Source: Rhabdophis nuchalis
Taxonomy: Eukaryota > Chordata > Lepidosauria > Squamata > Natricidae
Direction of reading: 5' to 3'
Assembly (NCBI GenBank): GCA_039707465.1
Contig: CM077644.1
Location: forward strand, 214,953,962 to 215,017,961
Length of the DNA: 64,000 nucleotides
The notes below the pieces were generated by a model. That model had not been told where the DNA came from. It worked only from the letters and a program-made list of their open reading frames with translations, and made no database searches. The translations under genes and the position numbers were made by a program. Positions 56,083-64,000 of this stretch are shown one piece after another; the stretch's first letter is position 1, and every line of letters starts with the position of its first letter.

Positions 56083-56219
56083 CGTGGGATTCATTATCCC
56101 TTCACATTTAAAGCAACTGTAAAAAATATCCATAGAAAACACCTCACTCCACAGGTATCCATAATATTGGCCATCATACCCACTTGCCAAATGACCAAAG
56201 GTAGCTGGCATATTTGTAC
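56083..56219 (-). CDS. NLN: Neurolysin exon with the substrate-loop tyrosines
   Basis: 137 bp, acceptor TTTAAG before 56219 and donor GTAAGG after 56083. It encodes (G)[38 protein letters not shown] and EGIMNPT. In M3 peptidases the flexible loop GHLAGGYDxQYYG contacts the substrate, and its Tyr residues help stabilise the transition state; GQYYG here is intact. The usual Gly-Gly pair of the loop reads Ser-Gly, and a Lys after FK reads Cys. EGIMNP and VFSMD favour NLN over THOP1. The first Gly codon is split G|GT with the previous exon. Confidence 0.95.
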
Positions 56220-56464
56220 CTTAAAAGAAACAAATAATAATTCTGAACAGCTTCTGTAAAATAAAACACCTGAAGATGTTTAATTACGTTATTGAAATGC
56301 TTATTATGTTTCAGACTGGTTAGAATCAATGTAGCTATTGATGAGGATGCCATGCACTTCAGGTACTAATTTACTGAAAGACAGACACATTAATTTGGAT
56401 CTGCTCTAACCAAAAAGAAATAGATTCTCTCTCTACGTTCATCTGAGATTTTCTCAGTGTAAAC

Positions 56465-56590
56465 TGGGGGGAGGGATCAAACACGTAGCCCATGGGTCAG
56501 ATGCGTCGCATGCTGCCCACACCCACCCTTTTTAGCAAAGGGGGAAAAAATCACGATACATCACATGATAAGGCAAGTTTGACACCCCTG
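56465..56590 (+). mobile_element. hAT MITE, perfect TSD, in an NLN intron
   Basis: Right end GGCAAGTTTGACACCCCTG, eroded left end TGGGGGGAGGGATCAAACAC. GTGTAAAC is exact on both sides (56457-56464 and 56591-56598). Same family as 19505-19593. Confidence 0.8.
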
Positions 56591-56631
56591 GTGTAAACTA
56601 GTTTGTAAGCATTGTGTTCTTTTAACAGATT

Positions 56632-57035
56632 AACAGAGTTGGAAGGGACCTTATAGGTCCCTGATAACGAACCTATAGCACGCGTACCAGAGGTGGCATA
56701 CAAAGCCCTCTCTGTGGGCATGTACACCATGGCCAGCTGCTTTTCTGGTTTCCGGTGTGTGCATGCATGCTGGCCACCTGGTCTTCGCTTGTGTCGGAAA
56801 CCCAAAGATCAATTGGCCGGCACGCATGCACGCATATGTGCACCAGCCACCTGGTCTTCGGGTTTTTGGCACCTCAGCACATGCGAAGACCAGCTGGCCA
56901 GGGTGCATGTGTGTGCCAGAAATCAGAAGACCATGTGACCAGTGTGCACACATGTGTGTTCTGGTATGGGTACTCTGTGCCGAAAAGGTTCGCCTTCCCT
57001 GTTATAAGTCATCAAGTCCAACCACCTGCTTTATT
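56632..57035 (-). mobile_element. CR1 3' tail, antisense, split by a hAT
   Basis: The minus strand reads GGTTGGACTTGATGACTTAT on one side and AAGGTCCCTTCCAACTCTGT on the other side of the hAT 56659-57001. Together they form the last tens of bases of a CR1 3' UTR. Confidence 0.65.
56659..57001 (-). mobile_element. hAT MITE (CAGTGATGGC family) in an NLN intron
   Basis: Ends CCCTGATAACGAACCTATAG and AAAAGGTTCGCCTTCCCTG. TTATAGGT (56651-56658) and TTATAAGT (57002-57009) match at 7 of 8. Its edge is 146 bp from exon 57148-57276 on the donor side. Confidence 0.75.
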
Positions 57036-57147
57036 TAAAACATATTTTATTATTTTAGAAAATAATGTCATTATATATTTATTCACAATCGCATTTCTCT
57101 TGATAAAATACTGACAAGGGGTAAATAAAAAATTTGAATGTCCATAC

Positions 57148-57276
57148 CAGGGGTTGCAGATATACCCAAAATTTCTTCACAGAATTTGGCATATTCTTTG
57201 GCAGGATCAGCTGAAGACTGGGTATGAAGAGCCTGATCAACCTTGCTCAAAACAATCTGACGAAGAGTCAGAAGAC
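57148..57276 (-). CDS. NLN: Neurolysin exon ([14 protein letters not shown] region)
   Basis: 129 bp, acceptor AACTAG at 57277-57278 side and donor GTATGG. It encodes (G)[39 protein letters not shown] and ATP(G). This is the helical segment between the zinc site and the substrate loop of M3 peptidases. Both boundary Gly codons are split (G|GT), giving a 0-mod-3 exon; skipping it would remove 43 residues in frame. LSKVDQ and EYAKFC match NLN more than THOP1. hAT elements lie 146 bp and 136 bp from its two ends. Confidence 0.95.
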
Positions 57277-57776
57277 CTAGTTAAATAAGAACACCGATAG
57301 GAATATCAGCAGACTTTGTTTATATAACTGTAATTATGAAAACTGGTCTGGATTCAGTATCTAGCATGTCAAGTTAAGGTTAGCACAAAATCTTCCCTGT
57401 GGTCATCTAGAGCAGGGGTCCTCAACCTTTTTTGCACCAAGGACTGGTTTCATTTTAAAGAAAATTCTGCGGACCGGCTGGCCTAGAGGAGGGGGGGGGC
57501 AGGGGGAACAGGCGGCGCAAGCGCACGCGGGGGGGGGGGGGGAGTCGGCTCACTTGGCCCTCTAGGGCAGTGGTGGGCAAACTTATTATTCAATAGAGCC
57601 AAATATCAACAGTACCACTACTGAAATTTCTTTTGAGAGCCAAAAGGTGTGGCCTGTTTTATGGGAGTGACTCAGTTGTCATGTGACCCGGTGGGCGTGG
57701 CCAACATGGAAAATGTGCTGAAACTCACTTAATGCTTAGCAACCAATTGCTTGGGCTCAATTGTGGTAATAAGTTC

Positions 57777-57831
57777 TTCCTTCCTTCCTTCCTTCCTTCC
57801 TTCCTTCCTTCCTTCCTTCCTTCCTTCCTTC
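57777..57831. repeat. (CCTT)n microsatellite
   Basis: About 14 perfect CCTT units, then impure C/T sequence to about 57930 with a (CT)n run; a (GT)n run follows at about 57966-57981. Confidence 0.93.
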
Positions 57832-58110
57832 TCCCTCCCCCTTCTTTCCTTCACTCCCTCCCTCCCATCCTCCAGTCACCTTTTTCTATTTTTCTTTCTC
57901 TGTTTCTCTCTCTCTCTCTCTCTCTGTATCTGTCGCTCTCCTCCCTCCACCCACCTCTGTCACTCTGTGTGTGTGTGTGTCTAATTACCTCTCTCCCTCT
58001 ATTTCTGTCTAAGTCTGTCGCTCTGTGTGTCTGTCATTCTCTCCCTCCCTCCCCCCCCCCGGGAAGCAGCAGAGGGGAGGTTATCCCGCAACGAGCGTGC
58101 GAGCGGACAG

Positions 58111-58246
58111 GCGGGCGGAGGACCCAAGCTGCTGCTACCTTAAGTGTCGCCGAGGCCGTCCGGCCGCCACACGCGGCTGGAAGGGAGGTGGGCGTGCGCG
58201 CCCGGATGGTGCTTAAGGTAGCCGCAGCTCGGGTCCTCCGCCCGCC
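58111..58246. repeat. CpG-rich inverted repeat inside the hAT
   Basis: GCGGGCGGAGGACCCAAGCT at the left and AGCTCGGGTCCTCCGCCCGC at the right are inverted, with GCTACCTTAAG / CTTAAGGTAGC as inner arms. The sequence between is also GC-rich. Confidence 0.8.
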
Positions 58247-58484
58247 CGCCCGCTCGGGATGAGGCAGCCGTAACCTCCTCACTGACATGCTGGCCCCTCC
58301 GGGTAGCCTCGGAAAGTTCGCCGCGGTGGCCGTCGGAAGGAGCTGGTGGAAGTGGGCTCGGCCATCCTCTGCCCAGGGGGCTGCTCCCTCCTCCTCCTCT
58401 CTGGCCCTGCGGCCCGGTTCTTATGAAGCCACGGACCGGCACCGGTCCGCGGACCAGGGGTTGGGGACCCCTGATCTAGAGGTG

Positions 58485-59505
58485 CTATCAGTTACCTTTG
58501 ATCATTCTGAAGTAGATCGAACAACTTTCTTTCAATGTTAAGGAAGTTTTTTACAATTCCAAGTTAAACATTTCTTTGGGATTCAATATTGAATTCAGTA
58601 ATCATTAAACTCTTTTACTATCTGAGTAAAAATGCAAATCACGGCAGATAACAGCATATAATTAATTAACCTTGATTGATCTTGAAAAAGCTAAGATAGC
58701 CTGGATTGAATTGGATTGGTATTTGGATGGAAAACCACCAGGAGAATCCAAGATAAGTCATTCCTATATAGTAAACTATTTCTATACTGTTACAAATGTA
58801 CCAAGCAACATAAACATAGCAACTTCAGTTTGAGGGAGATTTAATCTTTGGATGTTTCAAGATACATTTCTTAGATAATTTTCATAAATAATCTCATTTA
58901 AATAATATTAAACAAACTATATAAAAATTTGCTGGTATTTTCTCCAAGTGGGCTTCAATCTTTTACTGTCAGCCTCTGCTTTTGCTTTGCTTTTGCCTGC
59001 ATTCAGCTGACATGTTGAAACGGGGGGAGGGCTAGGGTTGCTAAGCTACTGGGGGGGCAGGAGGGAGAAACGGACAGTTGTTATCACCTTCAGCTAACGA
59101 ACTACATTCCATTCTGATGATGCCCTGAGAATGAACTTCACCTGATGTCGTGGCTGACTTTGCATTGGACAACATGCTGGGGTCAAAGGGGGGAGGTTGG
59201 ATTATGCTTTGTTACGTATGTTGTGCGTCTAAATGTTTCATTCCTTGCTTGAAGTTGGCTGAAGCCACATCATTATCAGTAAAAGTAGCTTTGAACTTTC
59301 TAAATGAAGTCAAATGTGTTCTTTCTTGATGATTGATGGAAACAGTCATGACATTTACTCCCTTTTGTGAGGGGATACTTTTCTTATATTTTAGATTTTT
59401 AAAATAAGTCTTACAAAATATATTCTTTATTATTCTGCTGGACTCAGATTATAACAAATCTTTCATGAAACTATCAAAATCAAATTAACTAATAAATAAG
59501 GAAAA
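58485..59505 (-). other. NLN intron, no feature seen
   Basis: Part of the 2.2-kb intron 57277-59508; AT-rich, nothing recognised. Confidence 0.45.
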
Positions 59506-59508
59506 TAC

Positions 59509-59695
59509 CTGTGTTGGCTAGTCTAGAAGCTACTAGTTTCTCAAGGAGATCATCGGGGACCCGACTTCCATCTTTATAGTGTCTGGACATTTGTTGCAGA
59601 GGTTCTTTTTCCCAAACCCAGTTTTCAAACATTTGTGAAGGTACTTCTACAAAATCTGTTTCCACATTAGTTCCACTAAACCTCGCAAAATCAGT
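59509..59695 (-). CDS. NLN: Neurolysin exon with the downstream zinc-ligand region
   Basis: 187 bp, acceptor ATAG before 59695 and donor GTATTT after 59509. It encodes [60 protein letters not shown] and NT(G). In the M3 fold the third zinc ligand is the Glu in the FVEVPSQ segment, about 25 residues after HEFGH; it is present. The normally Leu position in QMLENWVW reads Phe. Phase is 0 at the acceptor and 1 at the donor (ACA G|GT). Confidence 0.95.
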
Positions 59696-59699
59696 CTAT

Positions 59700-60670
59700 G
59701 AAAGATGACAATTTTACAAAAATACATGTGAACTAATATAAATGATAAAACTTTAAATTGTAGCATAGGATTGAAAAGTAAACATTCAAATATTCTTTAT
59801 CATAGTTTCAACATTTAGGTATGGTTCAGGCAATTCCTAAATAGGAATGAAGCAAATTGCCTGGATATTATATATAAATTCGAATAAATAAATATTTACA
59901 GGTTAATTCTATTGTTGCTACCTGTTCTACAGTGGATTGGTATTGTCTACGCCCTCTCTAACTAGCTCAACTAAAATCATGTGGAATGAATGGATGAATG
60001 AAAAAACAAGTAAATTCTGTTATCAGCTGCAAAATGTGTAGCAAGGAGTCCATTAGCATACTATATGCAGTCCCCAGAATGGGTGGGGACAATTATTTCA
60101 GCGATTTGGATAAATGGTTAGGATTTTAAATGGATATATGCAATACAAAGGTGATACCTATCTTGTTTAAAACATCAGTTTAGCCCTTTAAAACTTATGA
60201 CAATCCACTTATGAAGTATATCCGTGAACATGTTGTGTCCTTGATCTAATGTTGTGGCTCACATGCATGAAATAAAATTGTTCAATCACTATTTACCTTC
60301 TTGGAACTGAAAATTTTGTTCAACACAAATTGACTATTTAAGGGAATTTACCAACCCTAACATAGGACATGCCAGACTTTTCAGATAAGATTCAAGCTGG
60401 TCCAGTTTAACATTCTAATGTATGAATGAATCAGGATCAAGAGTATATTTTACAAGTACAAATTGGGATTATTCCGAATGGGTCAATAAGCAAATGAAGA
60501 AGCAGGTTTAATCCTCTAAACAACAGTTCCTAAATTAACAAATTAAACTGAAATGTACGCTTATGGCTTAGCACATCAGGAACCCTCATCATTGAAGAAC
60601 CAAAGTTTAGAGCTTAGCTTGTAAGAACAGAACAAATAATAGATTTAGTAAACACTATTAAATAAGCAAT
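59700..60670 (-). other. NLN intron, no feature seen
   Basis: Part of the 1.4-kb intron 59696-61097; AT-rich with no recognised repeat until 60676. Confidence 0.45.
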
Positions 60671-60675
60671 AACTC

Positions 60676-60890
60676 GCCACAATCAGTTTTTTTACTACCG
60701 GTTCTGTGGGCGTGGCTTGGTGGGCATGGTATGGCTTGGTGGGTGTGGCAGGGGAAGTATACTACAAAATCTCCATTCCCACCCCACTCTGGGGCCAGTC
60801 AGAGATGGTATTTGGCGGTTCTCTAAACTACTCAAAACGTCTGCAACCAGTTCTCCAGAACCTGTCAGAACCTGCTGGATTTCACCCCTG
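60676..60890 (+). mobile_element. hAT-type MITE in an NLN intron
   Basis: TTTTTTTACTACCGGTTCTG, GGGCGTGGCTTGGTGGGCAT and AACCTGCTGGATTTCACCCC then TG follow the order of 7212-8514. The left terminus is decayed and no TSD is visible. Confidence 0.6.
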
Positions 60891-61097
60891 ACCTCAATGT
60901 GTTAATTCAACCAGTATCTTTGCAAAAATCACTGGCAGGTCTCATAGTGACGTTTATGAAATCAGGGTTAAAGGAACTATTTTAATTATATTTCAGTTGA
61001 AGAAATTTCCCATACAATTCTTCACTGCTTGTTCCTTTTAAGCACAGAAGCCTCATAGCCATAGTAGAATAATTTCAGAATAAAGCAGAATACTTAC

Positions 61098-61299
61098 CTG
61101 AGCACATATCTGGTGCATTACATGCCCAAACTCATGGAAGTAAGTTTTCACTTCATTATGCTGCAGCAGTGATGGGCGATCTAAGGTTGGTTTTGTGAAA
61201 TTAGTTACAAGAGCTGCGACTGACATCATTCTGCTGCCGTCAGAAAGAAGGCAGCCAGGCTGGAGACCAAAGCAGGCAGCATGCCCATACTTTCCTTCT
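61098..61299 (-). CDS. NLN: Neurolysin exon carrying the HEFGH zinc site
   Basis: 202 bp, acceptor ACTCAG before 61299 and donor GTAAGTA after 61098 (phase 0). It encodes [60 protein letters not shown] and MHQICAQ. HEFGH lies at 61122-61136: the two His bind zinc and the Glu activates water, the HExxH arrangement of M3 oligopeptidases. MMSVAALV and VMHQICAQ are typical of NLN; THOP1 differs at these sites. The first base completes a codon (probably Arg) begun in an exon that is not in the window, so the remaining 5' exons lie beyond 64000. Confidence 0.96.
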
Positions 61300-61613
61300 C
61301 TGAGTAATAAAATAAAGTACATCAAAAATAGAAAAAAACATCACAAAGAAAGTGAACCATTTGGCACTTCCTAATTGATATCTATATGAGTGAGTCATCC
61401 TTTTCCTGGAAGAGTCAGGACAATACATTTGTCTAAAAATTCCATAACGAGCTTGCTTTTGGGGTTCTATCATTATAATAGTCAGATGTATACATTGTAT
61501 CTTTTAAAAATCTAAAAGCTAAACAGTTTCATTAAAAAAAATTCAGTACAACTCTTAAGAGGGAGAGAAAAAAAGGATACTTTTGTAAGATGGTTCAACT
61601 ATATGCTATATTA

Positions 61614-61991
61614 CTGTATTTTCCGGAGTATAAGACGCACCAGGTTTTGAAGAGGCAATTTTTAAAAAAAAGCACCTCCCAAAAATGGCCTGTTTTTCGT
61701 AAAAATGGCCTCATGTTTGGTCAAAAGAAAGGGCATGCATAGCTTTAGGAGGCTTATAGAGTGCTCCTGGGGACTGGGCCAAAACTAACAAAAAACGGCC
61801 TGGTTTTCGCTCGTTTTGCCCTCCCCAGCCCCCAGGAGCATTTTGGAAGTCTCCTAAAGGCTATGCACGGTTTGCAAAGGAGGCGGGGTTTCAGAAGGCC
61901 AAAAATGCTGCATTCAGTGTATAAGATGCATCCAGATTTTCACCCTCTTTTTTTAGGGAAAAAGGTGCATCTTATACTCTGAAAAATATGG
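61614..61991. mobile_element. Mariner-like MITE in an NLN intron
   Basis: CTGTATTTTCCGGAGTATAA to CTTATACTCTGAAAAATATG then G, with TA before (61612-61613) and TG after. Same family as 11831-12668, but 378 bp and without the microsatellite. Confidence 0.75.
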
Positions 61992-61999
61992 TGTCATAG

Positions 62000-62225
62000 C
62001 AATTACACAAGAGTTATTCTATTGCTTGAAGCATTGGATTTCTTTCTACCTAATATTTGTAAGACTAGAATTAAAATAACATAAAAATAATACCTATTAT
62101 AAAATAAAATAATATCTAAAAAAAACAATAAAAAGAACTGCTGTGAAAATTTTGAAAAAAAGTTAAGCCTGCAGGTGATGAGAGTGTAACCAGAGAAATG
62201 TTATAGAAGGGTGTGTTTGAAGTCT
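62000..62225. other. No feature seen
   Basis: AT-rich intron sequence. Confidence 0.35.
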
Positions 62226-62229
62226 GTAA

Positions 62230-62600
62230 TCTGTGCTCCCTTATACAAAAGGAAAGGTAACAAAAGTGATGAAAAAATTATAGGGGGATTACCTTCAAGC
62301 AGCCTGGGAAAGTGTTTGGCAGAATTCTGACTGAAAAGGTATGAGAGCAAAATTGGAGAAGTGCAACCTTAAGCTGAACGGAGGAGAAAGAAGATTCACT
62401 GCATATTTGTTGGTTTAGAGAAAACATGATAAAGAAAATCTCTTCAAATTATATAATATTTTGTATGAATATGGAACCAAAGGTTGGTTGCTTAATGCAA
62501 TAAGAATGTTATAAACAAGCAACAAACAAACAATCAGTGAGAATAAATGGAATGCTGAATGAATGGGTGAAGGAAAGGTAAGTCTATGATGCAGCAAGAA
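62230..62600 (+). mobile_element. RTE-like LINE RT fragment, decayed
   Basis: Across shifted frames the plus strand reads APLYKRKGNKSD, GKCLAEF, YNILYEYGTKGWLLNAIRML and WNAE-like pieces. This is the order of the RT palm entry (LYKGKG..NYRGI), and of the YGV-G-LL-AI segment, of RTE-type LINEs. Multiple stops and indels. Confidence 0.4.
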
Positions 62601-63006
62601 ATATAGATTTGAAAATTAATGTATTAAACACCACGGTAATTATTCTGACTTAAATATAGAGGGAATGTCTGAATATATATTTCAGTTTATTTATTTATCG
62701 TATGGCAAATACATCGATATATTTATAGTGGTTCCAATGTTAATGTCCAGTCTACCCAGCCATTCAAGGACAGGGTGATCTATGCTGAAAAAATCAGACA
62801 TTGGGACAGTGTAAGCTCCTGATATTCAGTAATATTTTAGTAATATTAAAGGACAAATAAATAAGATGAATCTGTGTACCTTGGCAGAATGTTTACCAAT
62901 GATAAGAAGGTGGATGAAAAATGAGATTAAAAGAGTGGTTAAGATAAGGAGGTGTTCTGTGGTCTGTGTCATCACCAGTTAGGCAGTTATCAAATGCCTG
63001 ACAATA

Positions 63007-63579
63007 CAGGCAGTCCTCAAGTTACGACCAAAACTGGGATTGGAAGTTCAGTCATAAGGCATTGTGATCATAAGTCAACGCCTCCATGTGACTGGATTTA
63101 AAGCGTTTTACAGTGGTCATTAAGTGAATTATATGGTCCTAGGTCTGAATCACATGGTCATTAAGTGAAACTACCGACATGTTACCATAAGACCCTGCAG
63201 TTCAGGGTAACAGCTTGGAACAGCTTGCCTCCAGAAGTTGTGAATGCCCCAACACTGCAAGTCTTTAAGAAGATGTTGGATAGCCATTTGTCTGAAACGG
63301 TATAAGGCTTCCTGCCTAGGCAGGGAGTTGGACTAGAAGACCTCCAAGGTCCCTTCCAACTCATGCTATTGTACTGTACTGTACTGTACTGTACTGTACT
63401 GTATTGTAAGTGTGAGTCAGTTGCCAAATGCCTGAAATATAGTAATGTGACCAGAGTCTGTGTGTGCTGTCTGGCAGTGTGACATTGGAATTGCCTTACA
63501 GACTGTAAAGCACCCTTTCTGAGACCATGATAACTTTGAAAGGTTGTTAAATGACTGGTTCTAAGCCAAGGACTACCTA
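63007..63579 (+). mobile_element. Tigger-like MITE split by a CR1 tail
   Basis: Starts CAGGCAGTCCTCAAGTTACG after TA and ends CTAAGCCAAGGACTACCTA. The family interior is broken at about 63213 and resumes at about 63406 (GTGTGAGTCAGTTGCCAAAT). Confidence 0.7.
63213..63405 (+). mobile_element. CR1 3' end with (GTACT)n tail
   Basis: GGAACAGCTTGCCTCCAGAA, GGACTAGAAGACCTCCAAGG and TCCCTTCCAACTC repeat the end of the CR1 at 43418-44712. They are followed by six GTACT units in place of the usual ATTGT-type tail. Confidence 0.8.
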
Positions 63580-63739
63580 CAGTATATTAAAACTTACATT
63601 ACTTATCACAATCAACAGAAGCAATGTGATGTAATTCTTAAGAGATGTACCATGACGAGGATGCTCAGAAAACTACTATTATTACCCAATAACAGATTGC
63701 TGGAGAGATGAGAAAAACATAGTTGTGGAATATCTATCT

Positions 63740-63910
63740 GTATATATAAAAATGGCTGTGTGTGTGTATGTTCCAGCATAACTCTGGAGCGCCTCAAGCA
63801 ATTTCAACCAAACTTGTTACACAGATGACTTATTCTCTGGAAAAAAAACACTAAAAAGACACCACTAACACCCCTCGGTGTGTTTGTGTTCTGTTAAGAT
63901 ACACCCTTTG
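63740..63910 (+). repeat. Interspersed repeat of uncertain class
   Basis: TATCTGTATATATAAAAATG then GTGTGTGTATGTTCCAGCAT and CAACCAAACTTGTTACACAG form a motif set I recall from snake genomes. The class is unknown to me and the element runs toward the window edge. Confidence 0.35.
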
Positions 63911-64000
63911 TGTCTTAAATGACTTCTACTGTACTGCTGTAAAATGGATTCTACTGTACAGCCCAATAGTGTGTTCCAGATCCCGTTGCAACCAGTATGC

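Larger units (their letters stand above)
57413..58473. mobile_element. 1.06-kb hAT element with perfect TSD in an NLN intron
   Basis: CAGGGGTCCTCAACCTTTTT pairs with CCAGGGGTTGGGGACCCCTG, and a second inverted pair GCGGACCGGC / GGACCGGCACC lies just inside. ATCTAGAG is duplicated exactly at 57405-57412 and 58474-58481. The interior holds a nested hAT segment beginning CAGTGGTGGGCAAACTTATT at 57568, a CCTT microsatellite, CT and GT runs, and a CpG-rich part with its own inverted repeat. No transposase frame; the 176-codon frame across it is microsatellite-driven. Confidence 0.85.

Noticed and set aside
57732..58262. 176-codon open frame
   Set aside because: Translates a CCTT/CT microsatellite and CpG-rich transposon interior; low-complexity Ser/Leu/Pro sequence inside a hAT with exact TSD.
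52518..61299. Assignment to THOP1 instead of NLN
   Set aside because: [22 protein letters not shown] and the short C-terminus match NLN; THOP1 has different residues and a longer Cys-containing tail.
61240..61473. Minus-strand 77-codon frame beside the HEFGH exon
   Set aside because: Overlaps the real exon in another frame and has no homology; it is a shadow.
62281..62345. Possible upstream NLN exon on the minus strand next to a GTAATC donor-like site
   Set aside because: The translation does not resemble the segment expected before EGKYGHAAC and it lies within an RTE-like fragment.

Overview
The window looks like nuclear DNA of a squamate reptile, most probably a snake or snake-like lizard. 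It is AT-rich and almost entirely non-coding. Its repeats are the usual squamate mixture: L2-clade and CR1 LINEs, L1-type elements, tRNA-headed Sauria-type SINEs, a SPIN transposon, many short hAT-type and mariner/Tigger-type MITEs, and long microsatellites. There are no operons, bacterial genes or CRISPR arrays. Family names come from recognition by eye; target-site duplications (TSDs), terminal repeats and reading frames were read directly from the bases.

The only host gene I can support is the 3' half of neurolysin (NLN), an M3 zinc metallopeptidase, on the minus strand. Five exons with correct AG/GT boundaries and compatible phases run from 61299 down to the stop codon at 52518-52520. The first carries the HEFGH zinc motif, the second the downstream Glu region, and the last three the substrate-loop region and C-terminus. 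The upstream exons lie beyond 64000. The introns carry hAT, mariner-like, L2 and CR1 insertions; the 129-bp exon at 57148-57276 has hAT elements about 140 bp away on both sides.

From 1 to about 52.5 kb no host gene is visible. This is a field of nested transposons separated by AT-rich DNA. Many insertions can be dated relative to each other: an L2 LINE inside a hAT MITE (7.2-8.5 kb), a solo LTR inside a Tigger-like MITE (16.7-17.4 kb), two hAT MITEs inside one CR1 tail (19.5-20.2 kb), a hAT inside an antisense SINE (24.8-25.4 kb), SPIN inside a SINE head (37 kb), and a hAT inside a tRNA-SINE (47.6-48.1 kb).

The most notable system is an ORF1-only L1 ('half-L1', HAL1-like) family. A full-length copy at 22481-24474 has a GC-rich 5' leader, an intact 282-residue ORF1 protein gene, a short 3' UTR and a poly(A) tail between 12-16 bp TSDs, with no ORF2. 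A second, 5'-truncated copy at 46760-47272 has the same ORF1-to-3'UTR junction and its own 15-bp TSD. The missing ORF2 is therefore a family trait, not a local deletion. Other items worth attention are a SPIN copy (a family known for horizontal transfer), an LTR family with two copies, a SINE whose tail matches the neighbouring CR1, a long inverted repeat with hammerhead-like cores on both arms, and a hAT-like element (3861-4132) whose termini I do not recognise.
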